This document shows, one piece after another, positions 57,700 to 64,000 of a stretch of DNA of 64,000 bases. This DNA is from Gonatopus flavifemur (taxonomy: Eukaryota; Arthropoda; Insecta; Hymenoptera; Dryinidae): NCBI GenBank assembly GCA_018340375.1, contig JAFFJZ010000012.1, forward strand, positions 5,766,001-5,830,000. The letters run 5' to 3'. Both the position numbers and the translations under genes were made by a program. How positions within the stretch are numbered: position 1 is the stretch's first letter; every line of letters starts with the position of its first letter. A model generated the notes under the pieces. The model worked only from the letters and a program-made list of their open reading frames with translations, searched no databases and was not told where the DNA came from.

Positions 57700-58080
57700 T
57701 AGTTATTATGATAACGAACACATATGGAACCTCCACATCCTTAGTTCCTTGATATTTTCCAGTAGCTGACGACGTTATTTCTGCAGTAAAATTTCAATGA
57801 ATGTGATGGAATTGTAAACATTTTTTGCAGTGCACCTGTCTATTTTCAGATATGTTTATTTTCTCTGAGAAGCCCAATAAATATGTGCTGAACGAGTTGA
57901 AGCAAATGTCGAGACATTAAGACATACATAATTTCATTATTTATTGAATAATCTTTATGAATTGTTTTTATCATAAATGTCCTGGAAATCCCGGAATTGC
58001 CCTGGGATTTCGGAAAAAGGATTCGCTATCCACCCTGAATTCAATAGAACAAATCATTTTTCAATGGCAAACAATTCCCA

Positions 58081-58333
58081 CATTGTGAAAAAAATCATCG
58101 GAATTTTCCTATACGCAGCAACCGAAAAATTCTGACCATGGAATAGGAAATTAATTTCCGGTAAATGCATATGAAATTCCCAATAAATTTAACTGAAAAT
58201 TCCAAACTTCATGGAATTCTTACTATCATTTTCTAATAAATTTCCAATTAAATACGGAAAATTCTCAACACACATAGATGTTAATTACTTCCGAACATTT
58301 ATGTGAAGGTTCCCATAGAAATTTTTTACAGTG
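58081..58333. mobile_element. CATTGTGAAAAAA / TTTTTTACAGTG element
   Basis: Right end ATAGAAATTTTTTACAGTG|TA; left end CATTGTGAAAAAAATCATC is degenerate. GGAAATTAATTTCC and GGAATT words inside. Confidence 0.5.
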
Positions 58334-58415
58334 TAGGGTATGTAGTGTACCGTAGAAATGGTTTGCCATTGAAATCTATAGACTATTAAAGCATTTTTGT
58401 ATTAGTTGCGGTTCT

Positions 58416-58909
58416 CACTGTTAGAAAAATCTGTCTTAAACTCAACAATACTACACGGAGAAAAAGGTATCTTAAAAAGTACCATAATTTATGGATTTTC
58501 TGCGCTGGTCTGACCCGAGTTGGAATATTTACCTGCAAAAACCTCTAAAAGTACCATAATGTCTTGGACTTTTATACGGAAGGTACCATACTTATTTCAA
58601 AAAGTTCAAGAAATTATGGTACTTTTAGAGATTCATGCAAGTGAATCTTCCGACTCGGGTCAGACCAGCGCTGAAAATCCACAAATTATAGTATTTTTCA
58701 AGATATCTGTTTTCTCAGTGTATTATGAAGTTTTTTACATAAACATTTTATTAAATTTCATGTTTTCATATTAAATTTAATAATCGTTCTTAAATTTAAT
58801 ATGGAAATATGAAATTTCATAAAAAATTTCGTACGAAATTCAATAAAATGTTTATGTAAAAAACTTCAACATATTATTGTTAAGTTGAGGACAGATTTTT
58901 CTAACAGTG
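58416..58909. mobile_element. CACTGTTAGAAA foldback, interrupted
   Basis: CACTGTTAGAAAAATCTGTC ... GACAGATTTTTCTAACAGTG. Inner arms GAAGTTTTTTACATAAACAT and complement. Split by 58454-58720. Tip as at 4395-4617. Confidence 0.85.
58454..58720. mobile_element. CACGGAG/CTCAGTG mixed-tip foldback nested in 58416-58909
   Basis: TA|CACGGAGAAAAAGGTATCTT ... AAGATATCTGTTTTCTCAGTG|TA. One tip is of the CACGG kind, the other CACTG. Arms of about 110 bp pair (TGCGCTGGTCTGACCCGAGT and complement). Confidence 0.87.
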
Positions 58910-58972
58910 TTTTTCTATCAACCTATTGGGAGAAAAGGTCCATTCAAATATTCGACAGTTAGAACATTTAGT

Positions 58973-59175
58973 CACTGTAAGTGAAAATTTAGTTGCACCA
59001 GCTAAATTTTATTTGTCACAACTCAATTTTCTATTCCCATTGAATAAATGATTTTATTCATATTTCAGACAGCTAGAATTTTATTTACCCCAAATAGATT
59101 TCAGCTAGCGTAAATAAAAATCTAGCTGCGGCAACCAACATTTAGTTGTCCCAACTAGGTACCTTTCTCTCAGTG
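58973..59175. mobile_element. CACTG foldback with TTTAGTTG/CAGCTAAA words
   Basis: CACTGTAAGTGAAAATTTAGT ... TAGGTACCTTTCTCTCAGTG. Repeats of TTTAGTTG, CTAGCTG and AACTAAAT-type words. Confidence 0.65.
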
Positions 59176-59339
59176 AATTTCAAATTTGATTAATTTCTTC
59201 GTACTTCTCACCGCTGGTATTCAAAGAGTAATAAGTTTTTTCCAAAATGAAAATCACAGTATAATTTTTTCACGATAAAGTGATATGAAAAACTCATTTT
59301 CGTCAGAAATGCGGCTTATGATGGTCTGCTTTGGACGGC

Positions 59340-60305
59340 AGAATTTAATCAACATCTATAAAGCAACCGAAAAATTTTTCTATAAGAAAAAATCGATACC
59401 GCATCAGTCGGTAGCCAAAATCCTGAAAAGAGAACCGGTCAAAGCTGAAGAAGCTTAGCAAGAGAAGACGAAAGGAGGATGATTTAGCGCACGATTCACG
59501 GTCGTCGTCGTCGTCATTGCGCTTGATCGCATGATTGGGCGTCAGGCACCAGGGATGTAAATACATTGATTACGAGCGACTAAACGATCACTTAACGCGT
59601 CTCCACGGTACCACACGCTCCGTGGATCAAATAATAAGCGAACAAATAAGTATGGGAACGTTTGTCCAAGTCATATTTTTCGAGAGAGAGAAATTTCTTT
59701 ACACGCAGCAGGGGTTGACTAAATACCGTATAGCTGTGCATTTATGTTTATCGTGCGCTAGTGTGTATTCGACCAGAAACCTGTTCGCATGCACAAGCAG
59801 CGGTGGAATGTTTGAGCGGTGATAGTAAAGCAGGCAAGAGGAATTGAGGAAACGGTAACCTCTTGCTTGACTTTATCTTCCTATCCCTTTCCACTTGATC
59901 TTCTATCGTAGATGAAATACCCGCGCGCGTGTATGTAAGTTTAGTTGTATGGATATGCGTTGACGTACCATGCCGATCACGCAAGTTGCGAACGGCTTAG
60001 AACAGCCCGCGTAAGTTGATTCTGCGCTCTCAACGTGAACGTATGTTGATTAAAGTCAGAAAAAACCCGAGGAATAACTTTTGAAACGATCAATTGTGTG
60101 GAGTGATCGAGAGATGGGGGTACTTGAAGGTATATCTTGATGATCGTGAATTGTTGGTTCATCCGTTCAAGGTTTATAGATTTGATATTGAGAATGTCTT
60201 GTTGCGATCTTGCAGAGATCTGTATCGGCATCCGAAGATTCTTGGTTTTGATATGATTAATCCTCTTAGAGGTACATTAGAATATTCTATTGGGTTGAAT
60301 TGAGA
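59340..60305. other. CpG-rich patch, no gene assigned
   Basis: GTC repeats near 59500-59517 and higher CpG and GC than flanks up to about 60.05 kb. Open frames on both strands (plus 59535-59822) show no recognised motif. Could be a distant promoter or first exon. Confidence 0.3.
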
Positions 60306-60365
60306 TTGAAAAGAGCTATGCATGGGTGTATACCGAAGGGTAGATAGGTCGCTTGTTGTCACACA

Positions 60366-60545
60366 GCGAAAAATTTCATGTCACAGGAAGTCCACTCATA
60401 GTTTGTGTTGAAAACAACATATCAAATTCTGAAATTCACAGATTTTCAGTATAAATTTAACATTTTTGTGTTAATATTCAACATAAATTGCGAGTGGACC
60501 TCCTGGAACATACACGTGTGGTAAAAATACACAAAATTTTTCACT
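60366..60545. repeat. imperfect foldback with ACTCATAG/CGAGTGGACC arms
   Basis: AGGAAGTCCACTCATAGTTT... pairs with ...TTGCGAGTGGACCTCCT, with AACATTTTTGTGTTAATATT in the middle. Confidence 0.5.
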
Positions 60546-61125
60546 CTGCAGTTTCCAAGTCTTGGCACATTTTTTCCATACCAGCGTTCAGGAGCCATAT
60601 ATTTAGTCTGTTCTTGGACAGACTAAATTTCCCTTCCATTTCAACCCAATCCACCCCTTTCTTCTGCTTTCCTTCATCTTGACAAGATTATGAGTTTGTA
60701 TACAAGGTTAAATTTCATCCGTGAATTTAAAATCATTTCCTGCATTTGAACCAAAATCTGGATTTTATGTTTCGATACATGATTATTATTTAACATCACA
60801 AAAGTAAATCAATAAAAATTCAAAAGGATTGAGATGAAATTGAACCAAATATGTGAGGCTCAAAAATATCAATCATCGATGATTTCTCTCAATTTTTGGA
60901 GACTAATTCATAAAGAAATCTACTAGAAGAGAAAATTGAAATTTTTCTCAAAGACTTGAAAAAATTCTTCACAAGTTATCAGGAATATTCTATGTTGCTA
61001 CATCCAAATCTTCAGAAATATTCCTTAAATTCGAGAACGTTCATTTTGGAGCAATTTGAACTTGAAAACATGTAAACAAGAAAATTCAGAACAAGCTAGC
61101 TAAGATGTACAATTGAAGCAAAAAA

Positions 61126-61542
61126 TCATTCTCCCGACAAGTTTAGAGAAAGTTTTCTACTCCCGCGGTTCATGACACCGCGTGACATTAGAGAGATTCT
61201 TGTAATGTAACCCTCAAATCGTGTTTCATCGAAAGGGATGTAGGGAGGGAGGACAGGAGGTAGGAAAACAGAAAAAGAACAAAGAAGAATAATATAAAGA
61301 AAAATAAGGATAGACAATTCAATACGGCAAGAGCGCGGCGTCAGGCGGGGTGGTTGCCCTCGTCTGCGCTTTGTGGGAAATACCCGCTCAATAACGCGTA
61401 AGTCCTCGTCTACTGTCTCTTCCCACCCACCTCTTTTCACCCTCGGAGGCATCGCGGCAAGGGCCACTGCTCCAAAAGAAACCAATGTCCGTCGTCGTAT
61501 CGACGCCGTATCCACCCCATAGGCTTTCCTTCTATCTTCCAC
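61126..61542 (-). other. GC-rich patch with an unassigned 138-codon open frame
   Basis: About 61320-61510 is GC- and CpG-rich. The minus frame reads ...MPPRVKRGGWEETVDEDLRV... then a hydrophobic end over AT-rich DNA. A donor-like AGAG|GTGGGT interrupts it. Not recognised; may be a first exon or promoter. Confidence 0.2.
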
Positions 61543-64000
61543 TAATTTTTTTTCTTTTGTTACTACAAATTCATTTTTTTCACATCATCCCTACGTTACA
61601 ACATCCCTCAATACAACTTTCTGCCATTAAATTCGAAAAATTTTGAAGAAAGAATAAAATGAAATATATTTGAATCTACAGGAATTAAAGTGTTGTATGA
61701 TTTATCGAAAAAACAGAAATAAATATTTCAGATCCAATTCTTAACAGTCAGATAATAGTCTATAAGGGTAACAACGAGTAGTAGTAAAAGCAGCAGTAAA
61801 GAGCGGCAGGTCATCATAGATTGTACGAAAAAAACACGCAAGCACTTTCTATGAAACAGGGAAGAATGCTTATTGATCCAGCGGCAGGCGCTGCAGGATG
61901 CACCACGCAGGACTTATAAATTCTCATCCGCAGTGGGATAACTGTGATTATCTTCCGTTCGTTTGAACTTCTTCATCAATATGTAAATAATCCTCCCTGA
62001 GATAAGATATTGTTTTGGAATTTGTAAATACAAATTTATATTCGAACGTGTAGAATATACGGTCTTCGATATTAGATTGGACAATTCTTCATTTACAACT
62101 TGGTATAATGTTTACTTCTTTTTATCTAGTTTTCGATATCACAGTCACGTCATCGTTTGTGATGGTGACCGTTTGTTCTAGCGATATCGATTCGCATTGA
62201 TAAGGAAGCGACGGTCTCGAATCAATATCTCGTAAGTCGCCGCCGAAAAGTTTGTTCCCCTCTCTTCTCCATCTTTGATTTTGATTCTTTTGTTCCTTTG
62301 AAAATTACCTGATTCCATAGATTAGAACTATACAAATTTTGTAGATCGAATGAGAAAATTCATTCAGAAATTGTCCTTTATTCGATTTATATATTTTAGC
62401 CATTTCGCTCAGCCTCCTTCCCCTTTGCAGCGTGAGTTTATACAGAGCAATCATCAATACTGAGTCTATCGAATAAGATTGATTAACAATGAGACTATAC
62501 AAAATTTGCAACAGCATTCAGTGAGCCTTCAACTGGTTAAAAAATCGATTTGCAATAGGTTTGAACTGAATCGCAACATCTGGCGTTGAACGTGCAAAAG
62601 GAGTCCAAAAAGTTTGAATTCGGCCTTTTAAAAAGTGCGCGAAGCGTTCTGAAAATAACGTGAATGTCAGTTGACTTCTTGAAACTCTCGTGAACTGTAA
62701 AATGTCCTCGCTCATTTTACGAACGAAGATCGCATCTTGTTACCAACCCCAATTAAAAATTCTTCTTCATTCAGATTGATTTCTATCAAACGTGAAAAAT
62801 TCCTATTCAAATTTAATAGATATTGATCGGTTTCAATTGGAATTCCATACGAAAAAAGAAACATCGATGAATTCACCATGTAGAATGATGACGCGTTGCT
62901 TCAAGTCTTTGAATGGAAATTTTTACAAAATATATTGTCGAATAATTCATATTCCAAGACAAGAATAGAAGAATAAATATGTGATCGGGGGTGGGGGGGG
63001 GGGGTACATTCTGAAAAAGAATTCGCAAATATCTATAAAACATAATTCTTTCAAAACCCCTGGAAAGTTCTAGGACAGTCACCCCTCCTGTAGAGTAGAT
63101 GCCGTATAGAAGATCGTGGACGCGTGCTATGAATAATTCTGTGGATATTCTCGACATTTTATCCAAATATTTTTGAGACTTGTTTCTCTCATACCATCAG
63201 AATATTTGGGAAATTCCGATGTTTTTGAAAAAGCCTCCTAAGAATACAAAATAATTACAAAGTCCCTGGATATTTTTTTTTTTCAGTTCCTTAGAAAAAG
63301 ATGAGTTGAAAAAATCGGGTGGGAACTAAAGATGGGATTTATTACATGTAACAAATTATTCTTCACACGTTATCGATATAAAGTATACAATAATGAAGAG
63401 AACGCGAAATTTTTATGTAATCAAGACTTTCTTACGCATAAATCATCTGACCAAGGTTGTTACAATGCTAAAAGCAAATGACTTCCCCAACACTAGGAAG
63501 AACGAGATTTGGAATCCAGTAATTTCACTAGGAAGTGATAAACGCAGTTGATACTAGCCTTTCTTCGACCGGAATTTATGGGGAACGGAATGGAATGCGA
63601 GGATTTTTTAAAACTTCAAACAGCGCCATCGAACGTGAGATAGGGAGAATATTTTCATGCATGCATACTAACACAATCATTACACGACAACTCAATACTT
63701 CGACGATTTCACGCCGGACGGTGCTAATAACAGTTTTGTAACTTCTTCATACCAACTGTGCTTCTTCAATGGTGCTGGATCCGGCATTCATAAGTTCATT
63801 TCCAAGAAAAAATTCCCAATCCTATAAATTCACGTTTGTAAATTCGTTCCACAGTGAGCTAGGATTCATAAATCCAGAATTGAAGGACTTGAAAACAAGT
63901 TTATGGTTCCTAAATTCGTTCATGAATTAGCTTACTAAAATTCCCTAAGATTCCGACTCTATCTTTGTGTTCTGAATCCTTCATTTTTTATAAATTCTAA
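61543..64000. other. no gene seen
   Basis: AT-rich sequence with a G run at 62989-63004 and no supported feature. Confidence 0.45.

Larger units (their letters stand above)
53800..58037. mobile_element. 4.2-kb composite with CAGGGTGGATAGCG tips
   Basis: CAGGGTGGATAGCG at 53800 and its complement ending at 58037 match at all 14 bases; beyond them both ends carry CCTGGAAT/ATTCCGGGA-like words. Flanks AAATCAAT (53792-53799) and AATTCAAT (58038-58045) agree at 7 of 8, which suggests hAT. The interior holds a diverged tandem array and at least five nested elements. It could be two solo ends, but the flanks argue for one element. Confidence 0.6.

Overview
The window is nuclear DNA from an insect. 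It is AT-rich and carries genes split by canonical GT-AG introns. The two protein genes I recognise are both on the minus strand and match insect families. The dense palindromic transposon load and long introns would fit a hymenopteran or a similarly repeat-rich insect, but nothing visible fixes the order or species.

Gene layout. (1) About 7.78-10.28 kb, minus: a complete R-Ras-type small GTPase (Ras64B, also called Ras2) in four exons, 199 aa, with every GTP-binding motif and a C-terminal CAAX box. (2) 18.7-40.3 kb, minus: alan shepard (shep), the insect RBMS-type RNA-binding protein. Nine coding exons are readable (1,575 nt, 524 residues plus stop) with two RRM domains, a Gly/Ala-rich N-terminal exon and the stop codon. 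The exon carrying the start codon is not certain; it lies upstream of 40.33 kb, and a phase-compatible candidate is at 50.2 kb. The longest shep intron (22.5-37.7 kb) and the region upstream of the first sure exon hold most of the transposon remnants. From 12.1 to 16.6 kb there is a low-complexity T/C-rich block without recognisable transposons, which could be extended shep 3' sequence or Ras64B upstream sequence.

Mobile DNA is the dominant theme. There is one mariner-type element (33.8-35.6 kb) with both ends and a TA target duplication; it is dead and is itself interrupted by three smaller elements, two with readable target duplications. There are at least five short hAT-like MITEs with 8-bp target duplications, a piggyBac-like MITE with TTAA ends, and two tRNA-derived SINE-like remnants. 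There are also about twenty long-palindrome (foldback) elements. Many share the tips CACTGAGAAA, CACGGAGAAA or CACTGTTAGAAA with a 2-bp target duplication, usually TA. A second class has tips like CCC(G/A)NGTGGAAA. Members of one tip class often have unrelated interiors, many built from one short word repeated in both orientations. Repeated nesting gives a relative order of insertion.

Region 47.9-51.3 kb is rich in microsatellites and GC compared with its surroundings and looks like a 5' regulatory region, possibly of shep. The last 5 kb (59-64 kb) hold two CpG-rich patches and no gene I can name. I saw no rRNA, canonical tRNA, CRISPR, bacterial or viral gene. Coordinates of splice sites were read by hand from consensus and reading phase. 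Repeat boundaries are exact where a target duplication is stated and approximate elsewhere.
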